A stretch of 50,973 bases of DNA from Scopulibacillus darangshiensis (GCF_004341035.1 NZ_SLXK01000030.1:1-50973), one strand, 5' to 3'; numbered from the stretch's first letter, positions 36,068-45,233 are shown. Notes: a model not told the origin generated them from the letters alone. Numbers and translations are program-made.

Positions 36068-37069
36068 GTGATGATAAAGGGACTTTATGTGATGAACAGA
36101 GGTTGGTTTGATAAGGTTTATCCGCAGGAAGTACGAAAAGAAATTGAAAAGTCGGCAATGATTGATGTTCCGCTGCAGACCAAAGAATCGATCACTGAAA
36201 ACCTATCGATTTTACGTGACGCTGAGGTGATGTTTTCCGGTTGGGGCGCACCGAAGCTAGATGAACGTTTTTTGGAAGCAGCGCCTCATTTAAAAGCGTT
36301 ATTTTACGCTGCCGGTTCCGTTAAAGGAGTTGTGACAGATGCTTGCTGGGAGAGAAATATCATGGTTTCTAGTGCTTACGCGGCTAATAGCATCCCGGTC
36401 GCTGAATATACATTGTCGCAAATCTTATTTTCTTTAAAGCATGGTTGGCATTACAGCATGGCAATCAAGCGAAAAGAAAAGTTTGTGGATAAAAGTTCTG
36501 ATTGTGCTCCGGGAGGTTATGGCAGCACGGTGGGCCTTATATCGCTTGGTATGGTTGGGCGCAAAGTGTGCGAACTTCTCAAAAACTACGATATCCATGT
36601 GATTGCTTATGATCCCTATGTTTCCAAAGAAAAGGCTGCTGAGCTTGGCGTTGAACTTTGCTCATTGGATGAAGCGTTTGAGCGATCAGATATCGTTTCC
36701 TTGCATGCACCGTGGCTCAAGGAAACAGAAGGCATGATCACGGCTGCCCATTTCGAAAGGATGAAACCTTATGCAACCTTCATCAATACCGCAAGGGGGG
36801 CAATCGTTCGGGAGCCGGAGATGATCAGAGTTTTACAAAGACGAACAGACTTAATGGCCATTTTGGATGTCACTTATCCGGAACCACCAAAACCCGGCTC
36901 ACCGTTGTACACCTTATCCAATGTCATTTTGACGCCACATATTGCCGGGAGCGGGGTGAACGAAGCCCAGAGAATGGGAGCCTATATGTTGGATGAATTC
37001 AAGCGCTATCTAAAGGGGGAACCCCTAAATTGGCAAATCACAAAGGGAAATGTCGCAACTTTGGCTTAA
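36068..37069 (+). CDS. D-isomer specific 2-hydroxyacid dehydrogenase
   Basis: A 333-residue NAD(P)-dependent dehydrogenase. The nucleotide-binding region has VGLISLGMVGRKVCELL. Catalytic residues can be seen as Arg in FINTARGAIV, Glu in TYPEPPKPGSPLY and His in LTPHIAGSG. These enzymes reduce 2-keto acids to D-2-hydroxy acids or the reverse, such as glyoxylate/hydroxypyruvate, and would fit the last or first oxidative step of a sugar-acid pathway. Start GTG 36068 is 6 bases after GAGGG; ATG 36071 is the alternative and changes only one residue. Confidence 0.9.
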   Translation: MMIKGLYVMNRGWFDKVYPQEVRKEIEKSAMIDVPLQTKESITENLSILRDAEVMFSGWGAPKLDERFLEAAPHLKALFYAAGSVKGVVTDACWERNIMVSSAYAANSIPVAEYTLSQILFSLKHGWHYSMAIKRKEKFVDKSSDCAPGGYGSTVGLISLGMVGRKVCELLKNYDIHVIAYDPYVSKEKAAELGVELCSLDEAFERSDIVSLHAPWLKETEGMITAAHFERMKPYATFINTARGAIVREPEMIRVLQRRTDLMAILDVTYPEPPKPGSPLYTLSNVILTPHIAGSGVNEAQRMGAYMLDEFKRYLKGEPLNWQITKGNVATLA

Positions 37070-37081
37070 GGGGATGATTCA

Positions 37082-37864
37082 GTGATTAAAACAGGATTAT
37101 GCTCCGTGACATTTAGGGAGTTCAGTGTTGAACGGATCATTGATTTAGCAAAAAAGGCAGGGGTGGGGGGAATAGAATGGGGAGGTGATGTTCATGTACC
37201 GCCTGGTAATTTGGCGCGAGCTCTAGACGTCGCTGATCTGACAGCAAAAGCAGGATTAAGCATCGTATCCTACGGTTCGTACTATCGGTCTGGGTGTGAA
37301 AATGACGTGCCTTTTGATCAAATTTTGAAAACGGCGATAACATTAGGAGCTCCGTCTATACGGGTCTGGGCCGGTAATCGCGGATCGATAAAAGCTGATG
37401 AACAATATTGGAAAAAAGTGATATGGGACACCGAAAGGATTGCGGCTTTGGCAGAAGAGTCTTGCATCACGATTCATATTGAATATCATGGCGGGACACT
37501 TACGGATACACGAACGTCGGCATCGCGGCTGATGAAGGCGATAACTCAAGAAAATGTAAAAGCATATTGGCAACCCCCTGTTGGGGAAGACGTTGATACC
37601 CGCTTGAGAGGCATGAAAGAAATCGAACCTTGGCTGAGCCATGTCCATGTTTTTCATTGGGATAACAGGGACCGCCGTCCCTTGAACGAAGGGAAGGCAG
37701 AGTGGAAGCGTTATTTAGGAATTTTAGCAGGATTACAGCATGACCACTATGCCATGCTTGAATTCGTGAAAGAGAATGACCCCGAACAGTTTCTCCGGGA
37801 TGCGGATACATTACAAATTCTTATTGACCAATGTGAATGGGTTGATGGGTTCCCGTTTTTATGA
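37082..37864 (+). CDS. Sugar phosphate isomerase/epimerase-like TIM barrel (2), altered metal site
   Basis: A 260-residue second xylose-isomerase-like barrel. Likely ligands are Glu in ITIHIEYHGG, His in HVHVFHWDNRD and Glu in YAMLEFVKEND. Where barrel 1 has an Asp (VVIDVYH), this protein reads VKAYWQPPVGED, so a Gln seems to replace the usual Asp ligand. This fits a subgroup with changed chemistry. Starts with GTG 37082, 12 bases after the dehydrogenase. A role as epimerase, isomerase or eliminating enzyme acting with the Gfo/Idh oxidoreductase is possible. Confidence 0.82.
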   Translation: MIKTGLCSVTFREFSVERIIDLAKKAGVGGIEWGGDVHVPPGNLARALDVADLTAKAGLSIVSYGSYYRSGCENDVPFDQILKTAITLGAPSIRVWAGNRGSIKADEQYWKKVIWDTERIAALAEESCITIHIEYHGGTLTDTRTSASRLMKAITQENVKAYWQPPVGEDVDTRLRGMKEIEPWLSHVHVFHWDNRDRRPLNEGKAEWKRYLGILAGLQHDHYAMLEFVKENDPEQFLRDADTLQILIDQCEWVDGFPFL

Positions 37865-37898
37865 TGGATATCAAAAAAGAGCGAAAGGGGATAGCAAT

Positions 37899-39770
37899 AT
37901 GGAACAAGCTGTCAGCAGTCCTGTTTTGGAAATTAAAAATAATCCAATCAAAACGAAAAGTGATTTGCAGGCATTAGTGAAACAGCTCGTTAAACCATTG
38001 GAAGACTATTTCAGCGAAGATCATACGCATTTGTTTCTTGGACAAACAGCAGCGCATTATAGTAAGCAAGTCGCCGGGTTTGAAGCTTTTTCCCGTCCAT
38101 TGTGGGGAATGGCTCCACTGATTGCTGGAGGTGGTTCGACTTCCATTTGGGAAAAATATATTGATGGCATCAAACACGGGACAAACCCTGAACATCAAGG
38201 GTTTTGGGGGTTTCCAGGTGACTATGATCAGCGGGTTGTTGAAACCGCGGCGTTCGGTTTAACACTTGCGCTGTGCGGACCGACACTTTTGCATCGGTTC
38301 ACTGCGCCAGAAAAGGATCGTTTATTTAACTGGTTGTCTGTCGTTAGCAAAAGAAAAACCGGCGATAATAATTGGAATCTTTTTAAGGTCATGGTCAATA
38401 CAGGACTTGCAAGATCAGGCATGGCGTATGACCAAGGTGCAAACGATGAAGCATTTGCGAGAATTGAGCGTTATTACCTTGGTAATGGTTGGTATTCTGA
38501 TGGATTAACGCGTCAAAAAGATTATTATGTTTCCTTTGCGATCCATTTTTATTGTCTCATCTATGCCACTTTGATGGAAGAACAAGATCCGGAGAGAGCC
38601 CGGTTGTTCAAAGATCGAGCAGCCAAATTTGCAAATGATTTTATTTATTGGTTTTCTGCAGACGGATCATCATTCCCATTTGGAAGAAGTATGACATACA
38701 GATTTGCACAAACTGCTTTTTGGAGTGCTTTGGCTTTTGCAAAGGTTGAATCGGTCTCGTGGGGTGAGGTGAAGGGGGTTGTTTTGCGTCATTTGCGTTG
38801 GTGGATGAAACAGCCAATTTTCACCCATGACGGTGTGTTAACGATCGGTTACGGTTATCCGAATTTGATCATGGCGGAAAATTATAATGCACCGGGATCA
38901 CCGTATTGGGCCTTTAAGGCATTTCTCGTTCTGACATTGAGCGAAGACCATCCTTTTTGGAAAGAGGAGGAACAAGACCTTCCGAAATTACAGGAAATTA
39001 AGGTGCAGAAGCACCCGCAAATGATCGTGTGCCGTGATCGCATCAATCAACATGTTTTTGCATTGACATCAGGACAATATGCAAACTTTGAACCTGCTCA
39101 TACAGCAGAGAAATATGCGAAGTTTGTGTATTCCAATCAATTTGGGTTTAGTGTGTCGAAAGAGTCACACGGATTAACTCATGGGGCATTTGATTCAATG
39201 CTGGCACTTTCCGAAAAAGACAATCATTGGCGTGTTCGCCGTACATGTGAAAAGGTCGAAATAAATGATGACTATATTTACTCACTGTGGAAGCCGTGGG
39301 GAAACGTGGATATAAAAACGTGGCTCATTCCACTTAATCTCTGGCATATCCGCATTCATCATATTAAAAGTGAAAGGATGCTGGATACTGCAGAAGGGGG
39401 CTTTGCCATTCCGGTGGACGATCCTTACAAAGGGAGGGGCGAACAACAGCGCGAATTTGCAAAATCGTCGACAGGATTAAGTGGCATCATTGACTTATTT
39501 GAGGAACGAGAATTTAAAATAGTTCGTTCAGCTCCAAATACTAATATGCTGTATCCTAACGTTTCGGATATCCCAACGCTAGTAAGCTCTCTCGACACAG
39601 GAAGTCACTGGCTGGCAGCGGCAGTCCTTGCACACAAAAATGAACCGTTCTTTTCGGAGTATTGGCATAATCCTCCCCGGCTGATAAAGTGTGATACTGG
39701 ATTTCGTGTGATCTCCCAAGAGGGTGAGCGGTTCATAAAAACAAAGGTGAAGGCAGATTCATGTAATTGA
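37899..39770 (+). CDS. DUF2264 family protein (probable cytosolic uronide-active glycoside hydrolase)
   Basis: A 623-residue soluble protein without signal peptide. The N-terminal ~380 residues form a predicted (alpha/alpha)-barrel region with GFEAFSRPLWGMAPLIAGGG, TGDNNWNLFKVMVNTGL and RYYLGNGWYSDGL. A beta-rich C-terminal domain follows. This is the DUF2264 signature; my recollection is that some members have been shown to be beta-glucuronidases and given a glycoside hydrolase family, which should be verified. ATG 37899 is used because GAAAGGGG lies 8 bases upstream; the frame extends 41 codons further back into the preceding gene. In this locus it may remove a terminal (unsaturated) glucuronate from imported oligosaccharides. 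Confidence 0.8.
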   Translation: MEQAVSSPVLEIKNNPIKTKSDLQALVKQLVKPLEDYFSEDHTHLFLGQTAAHYSKQVAGFEAFSRPLWGMAPLIAGGGSTSIWEKYIDGIKHGTNPEHQGFWGFPGDYDQRVVETAAFGLTLALCGPTLLHRFTAPEKDRLFNWLSVVSKRKTGDNNWNLFKVMVNTGLARSGMAYDQGANDEAFARIERYYLGNGWYSDGLTRQKDYYVSFAIHFYCLIYATLMEEQDPERARLFKDRAAKFANDFIYWFSADGSSFPFGRSMTYRFAQTAFWSALAFAKVESVSWGEVKGVVLRHLRWWMKQPIFTHDGVLTIGYGYPNLIMAENYNAPGSPYWAFKAFLVLTLSEDHPFWKEEEQDLPKLQEIKVQKHPQMIVCRDRINQHVFALTSGQYANFEPAHTAEKYAKFVYSNQFGFSVSKESHGLTHGAFDSMLALSEKDNHWRVRRTCEKVEINDDYIYSLWKPWGNVDIKTWLIPLNLWHIRIHHIKSERMLDTAEGGFAIPVDDPYKGRGEQQREFAKSSTGLSGIIDLFEEREFKIVRSAPNTNMLYPNVSDIPTLVSSLDTGSHWLAAAVLAHKNEPFFSEYWHNPPRLIKCDTGFRVISQEGERFIKTKVKADSCN

Positions 39771-39795
39771 AATCAAAACGTTAACTTGGTAGAAA
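39767..39795 (+). promoter_or_regulatory. Possible promoter with a cre-like spacer, before the ABC importer genes
   Basis: TTGAAA (39767-39772), 17 bases, TAGAAA (39790-39795). The spacer contains TCAAAACGTTAACT, which has two mismatches to the cre consensus. Suggestive of catabolite repression but weak. Confidence 0.3.
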
Positions 39796-39853
39796 TCCGA
39801 TGGTGAGTGTGAATGTTTTAATAATCATTTATGTATCGAGGAGGAAATAAATA

Positions 39854-41443
39854 ATGAAGCCAAGAAAATGCTTTGTATTTGTTACGATGATTTGTATGTT
39901 CTTTTTGACGGCGCTTACGGGATGCACTGACTCAAAAGAGACTTCCAAAAACGTTAAGCAAACAGATGAAAACGGTAAACTGGTAGAGTTGAGTTATTTT
40001 GTCCCAAACTATGGTCCGACTACTGTGATAAAAGATTACAATGATATCGCTGCTTACCAAGTATTGGAGAGGGAAACCGGTATCCATGTTGACTTTCAAC
40101 ATCCAGCCTCTGATTCAGATGAGGTAACTCAACAATTTAACTTAATGATGGCTTCAGGAGATTTGCCAGATGTGATTGAATACATTTGGACAAATGCATC
40201 GGGAGGCCCCAGCAAGTACCTTGAGGGTGGGCAGATAATTAAATTAAACAAGTACATTAAAAAGTATGCTCCGAATCTTAGTAGGGTGTTAAAAGAACAT
40301 CCGGACTGGAAAAAGCAAATTTCAACCGATGATGGTTCAATTTATGGTTTTCCTTTTTTACGCAGTGACCCGGAATTACTTACATCTTATGGGCCGATTA
40401 TTCGCAAAGATTGGCTGGATAAACTAAACCTCAAGATTCCGACCACGATAGACGAATGGCATAATGTATTGAAAGCGTTTAAAGAAAAAGATCCAAATGG
40501 AAACGGCAAGGCTGATGAAATTCCCTTATTGCCTGCATTAACATCTAATGCTTTTATCGGCGCCTGGGGGATTACACCTGACTTTTACCAGGTAAACGGC
40601 AAGGTAAAATATGGGCCGACAGAGCCAGAGTTTAAAGCGTTTTTGAAGGTCATGCATCAATGGTACAAAGAAGGCCTTATTGACAAAGGCTATGTTGCCA
40701 CTGACGGCAAACTGCAAGATGCGAAGGTTACGGGGAATAAGTTAGGTGCCTTTATGGGTTATAACGGGGGGAGTCTAGGCAGGTATATGGGACTGATGAA
40801 AGAAAAGAATCCCGATTTTAGATTGGAAGGTATACCTTATCCCACACTTCAAAAAGGCGAGAAACCAATCGTCGGTCAAAAAGATTCGAATTTCAATGGT
40901 GTTGCCGCAGCTATTTCGGGTGATAATGACCATGTTAAACAAACCATGAAATGGCTTGATAGGGCTTACAGTGACAAAGGGCACCTGCTATTTAATTTTG
41001 GTGTCGAAGGTAAAAGTTATAAAATGGTTGATGGCAAGCCTAAATATACAAAAAAAATTACGGATAATCCAGATGGATTGCCAATGCAGGAGGCGCTCGC
41101 AAAATATGTTCGTGTCGCGTGGAGCGGACCTTTTGTACAGGATAAAGGTTATGTCGAACAATATTACCAGTTACCAGAACAGAAAACAGCGCTAAAAAAC
41201 TGGTCGAATGCCAAAAACGACATTTTACTTCCGCCAATAACAGCAACACCGGAAGAAAGCAAACAATTATCATCAATTATGAACGATATCAATACTTATC
41301 GGGAAACAATGGTTAATAAATTCGTCATGGGGAAAGAACCCCTATCCAAGTTTGACAGTTTTGTTAAGACGTTGAAAGGTATGGGCATCGAAAAGGCCGT
41401 CAAAATGAAACAGGCTGCACTTGATCGCTATAATAAACGCTAA
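39854..41443 (+). CDS. Extracellular sugar-binding lipoprotein (LplA/YtcQ type)
   Basis: A 529-residue binding protein with signal sequence and lipobox LTGC (Cys 24), so anchored outside the membrane. The size and features such as FNLMMASGDLPDVIEY, GGQIIKLNKYIKKYAPNL and PFLRSDPELLTSYGPIIRKDWL match the large solute-binding proteins of LplABC/YesOPQ-type importers, which carry oligosaccharides from pectin, rhamnogalacturonan or glycosaminoglycan-like glycans. CGAGGAGGAAATAAATA precedes ATG. A strong hairpin follows the gene before the permeases. No ATPase gene is in the locus, so a shared MsmX-type ATPase is expected. Confidence 0.9.
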   Translation: MKPRKCFVFVTMICMFFLTALTGCTDSKETSKNVKQTDENGKLVELSYFVPNYGPTTVIKDYNDIAAYQVLERETGIHVDFQHPASDSDEVTQQFNLMMASGDLPDVIEYIWTNASGGPSKYLEGGQIIKLNKYIKKYAPNLSRVLKEHPDWKKQISTDDGSIYGFPFLRSDPELLTSYGPIIRKDWLDKLNLKIPTTIDEWHNVLKAFKEKDPNGNGKADEIPLLPALTSNAFIGAWGITPDFYQVNGKVKYGPTEPEFKAFLKVMHQWYKEGLIDKGYVATDGKLQDAKVTGNKLGAFMGYNGGSLGRYMGLMKEKNPDFRLEGIPYPTLQKGEKPIVGQKDSNFNGVAAAISGDNDHVKQTMKWLDRAYSDKGHLLFNFGVEGKSYKMVDGKPKYTKKITDNPDGLPMQEALAKYVRVAWSGPFVQDKGYVEQYYQLPEQKTALKNWSNAKNDILLPPITATPEESKQLSSIMNDINTYRETMVNKFVMGKEPLSKFDSFVKTLKGMGIEKAVKMKQAALDRYNKR

Positions 41444-41455
41444 TCATCTTAGTTT

Positions 41456-41487
41456 TTGCATGTACGCAGTTTTGCGTACATGCAAAT
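41456..41487 (+). terminator. Intercistronic hairpin after the binding-protein gene
   Basis: Perfect 13-bp stem TTTGCATGTACGC / GCGTACATGCAAA with an AGTTTT loop and a weak T run. Probably protects the upstream mRNA or attenuates transcription, so the binding protein exceeds the permeases. Confidence 0.65.
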
Positions 41488-41534
41488 TTCCCATTAATGG
41501 AATGAGACAAATCTGACAGATTGGAGTTTTGTAA

Positions 41535-42503
41535 ATGGCGTCTATTCAACTTGGTACGAGAAAGGAAAAAGCCACTAGATTGATTAGAAAGGCAACTTTC
41601 AGGGAAAGAGTTGTAAAAGATTTTAAGCGAAACAAATACGTCTACGCCATGCTTTTACCGGTTGTTGCTTACTTCTTGATATTTCATTATGGCCCAATGT
41701 ATGGTGTTCAGATTGCCTTTAAAAATTATGATGTCACAAAAGGATTTTTAGGGAGCCCTTGGGTCGGTTTTGAACACTTCGTCGAGTTTTTCAAAAGTTA
41801 CTATTTTTGGAGATTGATCCGAAATACCCTTCTGCTTAGCTTGTATTCATTGATTTTTGTATTTCCTGCACCGATCATATTTGCCTTGCTGTTAAATGAA
41901 ATACGCAACATGAAGTTCAAACGGCTTACTCAAACGATTACCTATTTGCCGCATTTTATTTCACTTGTAGTCGTTGTGGGTATATTGGTAGATTTCCTGT
42001 CACCCCAAGGATTGATCAACCAAATCTTATCGGTATTTGGCGTTGATGTTACGAATTATTTGCAAGAAGCCGGATGGTTTCGAACGATCTTTATCAGTTC
42101 TGAAGTTTGGCAAACGGTAGGCTGGGGCTCAATCATCTATCTTGCTGCCATTACCAACGTCAATCCACAGTTATATGAAGCGGCAAAGATAGATGGGGCC
42201 GGGCGCTTTCGGCAGATCATACATGTCACAATTCCGGGCATTCTTCCAACGATAACAATTTTATTTATTTTGCAATTGGGATCTTTGATGACCGTGGGCT
42301 ATCAGAAAATAATTTTATTGTACAACCCGCTTACTTACGAAACGGCCGATGTTATTTCCACTTACATTTATCGTAAAGGTATCCTGGATGCTAGTTATAG
42401 CTATAGTGCAGCGATCGGTTTATTTGATGCCGTGATTAATTTTGGCATTTTGGTATTGGCTAATCGGATCAGCAAAAAGGTTGGTGAAACGAGCCTATGG
42501 TAA
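41535..42503 (+). CDS. ABC sugar transporter permease (LplB type)
   Basis: A 322-residue permease with about six membrane segments. The EAA coupling loop is YEAAKIDGAGRFRQIIHVTI. The N-terminus FHYGPMYGVQIAFKNYDVTKG is characteristic of the LplB/YteP subfamily of CUT1 importers. The start ATG lies 91 bases after the lipoprotein gene with a poor ribosome site (GGAGTTTTGTAA). Overlaps the next permease gene by 7 bases. Confidence 0.92.
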   Translation: MASIQLGTRKEKATRLIRKATFRERVVKDFKRNKYVYAMLLPVVAYFLIFHYGPMYGVQIAFKNYDVTKGFLGSPWVGFEHFVEFFKSYYFWRLIRNTLLLSLYSLIFVFPAPIIFALLLNEIRNMKFKRLTQTITYLPHFISLVVVVGILVDFLSPQGLINQILSVFGVDVTNYLQEAGWFRTIFISSEVWQTVGWGSIIYLAAITNVNPQLYEAAKIDGAGRFRQIIHVTIPGILPTITILFILQLGSLMTVGYQKIILLYNPLTYETADVISTYIYRKGILDASYSYSAAIGLFDAVINFGILVLANRISKKVGETSLW

Positions 42504-43399
42504 GAAAAAAGAAGAAAAATCACATTCGTTCCGGTCTAGGAGATATGACATTTAACACCATAAATGTTTTGATCATGATTGTCTTGATGCTCGTTACCCT
42601 CTACCCATTTCTATATGTGCTGTTTTCATCTTTTAGTGATGCAGGTCTGTTGTCACAGCACAGGGGAATCTTGTGGAAACCACTTGGTTTTTCTTTAGAA
42701 GCATATAAAGCTGTGTTTGACAATCCAATGGTCTTAATTGGATATGCGAATACTATTTTCTATGTCGTTGTCGGGACTGTCATCAACCTGGCGCTGACGA
42801 TACTAGGTGCGTATGCTTTGTCACGGCGCCAATTGATGTGGAAAAAGCCGATTATGCTTGGTATTGTTTTTACAATGTTTTTTAGCGGCGGGTTGGTTCC
42901 TAGATATTTACTTGTTCATGACCTTGGATTACTCGATACGCGGTGGTCCTTGATTTTGCCTACAGCGATCAGTGTCTTTAATCTCATCGTTATGCGGACG
43001 TCCTTTCAGGCGATTCCCGTCAGTCTGGAAGAATCAGCACGCATTGATGGAGCAAATGATTTTACTATTCTTTTTCGCATTGTGTTGCCGTTGTCTTTAC
43101 CAGTAATAGCTGTTATGACGCTATTTTACGGTGTTTCCCATTGGAATTCGTATTTTGACGCCATGATTTTCTTGCGAGACCGGGATTTATTCCCTCTTCA
43201 ACTCGTTTTACGTACCATTCTTATAACCAATGACACGTCTAGCATGACAGTAGGCAGTCTTGGCGGAGATACTTATCGCATTAGTGAAACGATAAAATAT
43301 GCCGTTATTATTGTTGCAACGGTCCCGATATTGTTTTTGTATCCGTTTTTGCAGAAATATTTTGTGAAAGGGGTTATGATCGGGTCATTAAAGGAGTAG
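42497..43399 (+). CDS. ABC sugar transporter permease (LplC/YtcP type)
   Basis: A 300-residue second permease. The EAA loop is SLEESARIDGANDFTILFRI, and the family feature MFFSGGLVPRYLLVHDLGLL is visible. ABC CarB-type six-segment topology. Translationally coupled to the first permease. Together with the lipoprotein it forms the importer, lacking a dedicated ATPase here. Confidence 0.92.
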   Translation: MVRKKKKNHIRSGLGDMTFNTINVLIMIVLMLVTLYPFLYVLFSSFSDAGLLSQHRGILWKPLGFSLEAYKAVFDNPMVLIGYANTIFYVVVGTVINLALTILGAYALSRRQLMWKKPIMLGIVFTMFFSGGLVPRYLLVHDLGLLDTRWSLILPTAISVFNLIVMRTSFQAIPVSLEESARIDGANDFTILFRIVLPLSLPVIAVMTLFYGVSHWNSYFDAMIFLRDRDLFPLQLVLRTILITNDTSSMTVGSLGGDTYRISETIKYAVIIVATVPILFLYPFLQKYFVKGVMIGSLKE

Positions 43400-43443
43400 T
43401 TGGCAAGCTTGATCATATGTAGTAGGAGGGATATACAAATATT

Positions 43444-45168
43444 ATGGAAGTAATGAACTGCAAACACAAAATGAAGTGGTGGAAGGATGCCAAATTCGGA
43501 ATGTTTATTCATTGGGGGTTATATGCTGTTTTAAAAAAAGGCGAGTGGGTTATGTACAGCTCGAAAATCCCCGTTCATAAATACGAAAAACTTGCAAGGA
43601 AGTTTAACCCAATTAAATTTGATGCTAAACAATGGGTTCGGATCGCTAAAAATGCCGGAATGAAATATATCGTAATTACGGCAAAGCATCATGAAGGTTT
43701 TGCTATGTTTCAATCTAAAACGAGTCCTTATAATATAGTTGATGCAACACCATTTAATAGTGACCCATTGAAAGAACTAGCGGAAGAATGTCAGAAAGAA
43801 GGGATCAAGCTTTGTTTTTACTACTCTCATGTCATTGACTGGCACCATCCCGATTCCTTACATGATCGTGCCAATAATACATGGGATTATGAATTGGATA
43901 AAAAAGACTTCTATAAATATTGGAATGGGCTTGCTAAGCCTCAAATCAAAGAATTACTGACGGAATATGGACCAATCGGATTAATGTGGTTCGATACAGC
44001 GGGTGGCCTTTCAAAAGAAGACAGTGAAGAAATGGTTCAATTGGTTCGGTCTCTTCAGCCTGATTGTCTTATTAATAGTCGCGTGAGTCACTGTCCAGGT
44101 ATGGGAGATTATCAATCTAAAGGTGATAATGAAATTCCTATGCTAGGACAAGATGCCCGTGAATTCGAGACACCGATGACAATGAATCAATCCTGGGGCT
44201 ACAGTGATAAGGACCAAGTCTGGAAAACGACAGCATCATTACTTCGAAAGCTTGTTAACATTGTGAGCAAAGGTGGCAATTTACTGTTAAATGTTGGTCC
44301 AACACCCGACGGAGAAATTCCGGGGCAATCAGTTGAGAGGCTCGCGGAAATAGGAGAGTGGCTTGACATAAATGGAGAAGCGTTCTATGGAACAAGTCCT
44401 TGTCCTTATCCATATGAACTGGAATGGGGAAGTATCACAATGAAATCGGGGTATTTATATTTGCATGTGTATAGCGAATATTGGCCCCAAGCCAACCTGC
44501 AACTTTATGGTCTAAGAAACAAAATACTAAAAGCCTATATATTGAGCGATCCAAACAAAGCCTCTTTGGAATTTATTCAAACTTATGATTCAGAAACTAA
44601 TCATTATTCGTTGTCTATAGAAGTACCTAACATCGCTCCTGATAAAAATATTGCAGTCATTGCACTTAAGATTGATGGAGAAATTGATGTTGATGAGTCA
44701 TTAACACAACAACCTTCTGGTTCTATAAGACTGGCTGCATTTCAATCAGAAATTCAGCCTGTAGAAGCCAGTGGTGAAAAATCTGAAGGTTCGGAGCGGA
44801 GAAAGACTGCATTATGGCATTTTAAAGTTGTCAATCCAGGTACGTTTGAGGTTGTAATCGTAAACTTTAAAAAATCAGGTGCGATTTGGGAAGAGGCATA
44901 TCAGAACCCTGTTGTGATCAGTCTAGCGGGAAAGAAGATTGTTGGCAAAGCGCGAGAAGATGTTATTCTTGAGGATTCTCCAAACTGTCAATATCCGTAC
45001 CGAGAAGTACACTCGAATATTGGGGAATTGACTATTAACAGGCCAGGAGTCTACGCGCTAGAGCTTATCTCGGACATGATCAGTCCAAAACCGAAGGGAA
45101 CAGAGATTTGGCAGGCGGAGGCTGTAAAGTTTCGTAATATTAAGTTAATGCGCAAAAAAGACATCTAA
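43444..45168 (+). CDS. GH29 alpha-L-fucosidase-like enzyme, cytosolic
   Basis: A 574-residue glycoside hydrolase of family 29. The N-terminal barrel begins WWKDAKFGMFIHWGLYAV and continues with ITAKHHEGFAMF. The nucleophile Asp is residue 184 in IGLMWFDTAGG, and GGNLLLNVGPTPDGEIP closes the barrel. A beta-sandwich and a further domain of about 130 residues extend to the C-terminus. No signal peptide, so it acts on imported oligosaccharides. GH29 members may use alpha-L-fucosides or related sugars. AGGAGGG lies 13 bases before ATG, somewhat far. Acid/base residue not assigned. Confidence 0.88.
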   Translation: MEVMNCKHKMKWWKDAKFGMFIHWGLYAVLKKGEWVMYSSKIPVHKYEKLARKFNPIKFDAKQWVRIAKNAGMKYIVITAKHHEGFAMFQSKTSPYNIVDATPFNSDPLKELAEECQKEGIKLCFYYSHVIDWHHPDSLHDRANNTWDYELDKKDFYKYWNGLAKPQIKELLTEYGPIGLMWFDTAGGLSKEDSEEMVQLVRSLQPDCLINSRVSHCPGMGDYQSKGDNEIPMLGQDAREFETPMTMNQSWGYSDKDQVWKTTASLLRKLVNIVSKGGNLLLNVGPTPDGEIPGQSVERLAEIGEWLDINGEAFYGTSPCPYPYELEWGSITMKSGYLYLHVYSEYWPQANLQLYGLRNKILKAYILSDPNKASLEFIQTYDSETNHYSLSIEVPNIAPDKNIAVIALKIDGEIDVDESLTQQPSGSIRLAAFQSEIQPVEASGEKSEGSERRKTALWHFKVVNPGTFEVVIVNFKKSGAIWEEAYQNPVVISLAGKKIVGKAREDVILEDSPNCQYPYREVHSNIGELTINRPGVYALELISDMISPKPKGTEIWQAEAVKFRNIKLMRKKDI

Positions 45169-45233
45169 CTAGTTGAGGCTGGAAACGTACACCTTAAACA
45201 ATGCCGAATCCCGGTATGTTCTTAGTTTGGGGT

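Noticed and set aside
37776-37898. 41-residue N-terminal extension of the DUF2264 protein
   Set aside because: It overlaps the previous gene and lacks a ribosome site, whereas ATG 37899 is preceded by GAAAGGGG.
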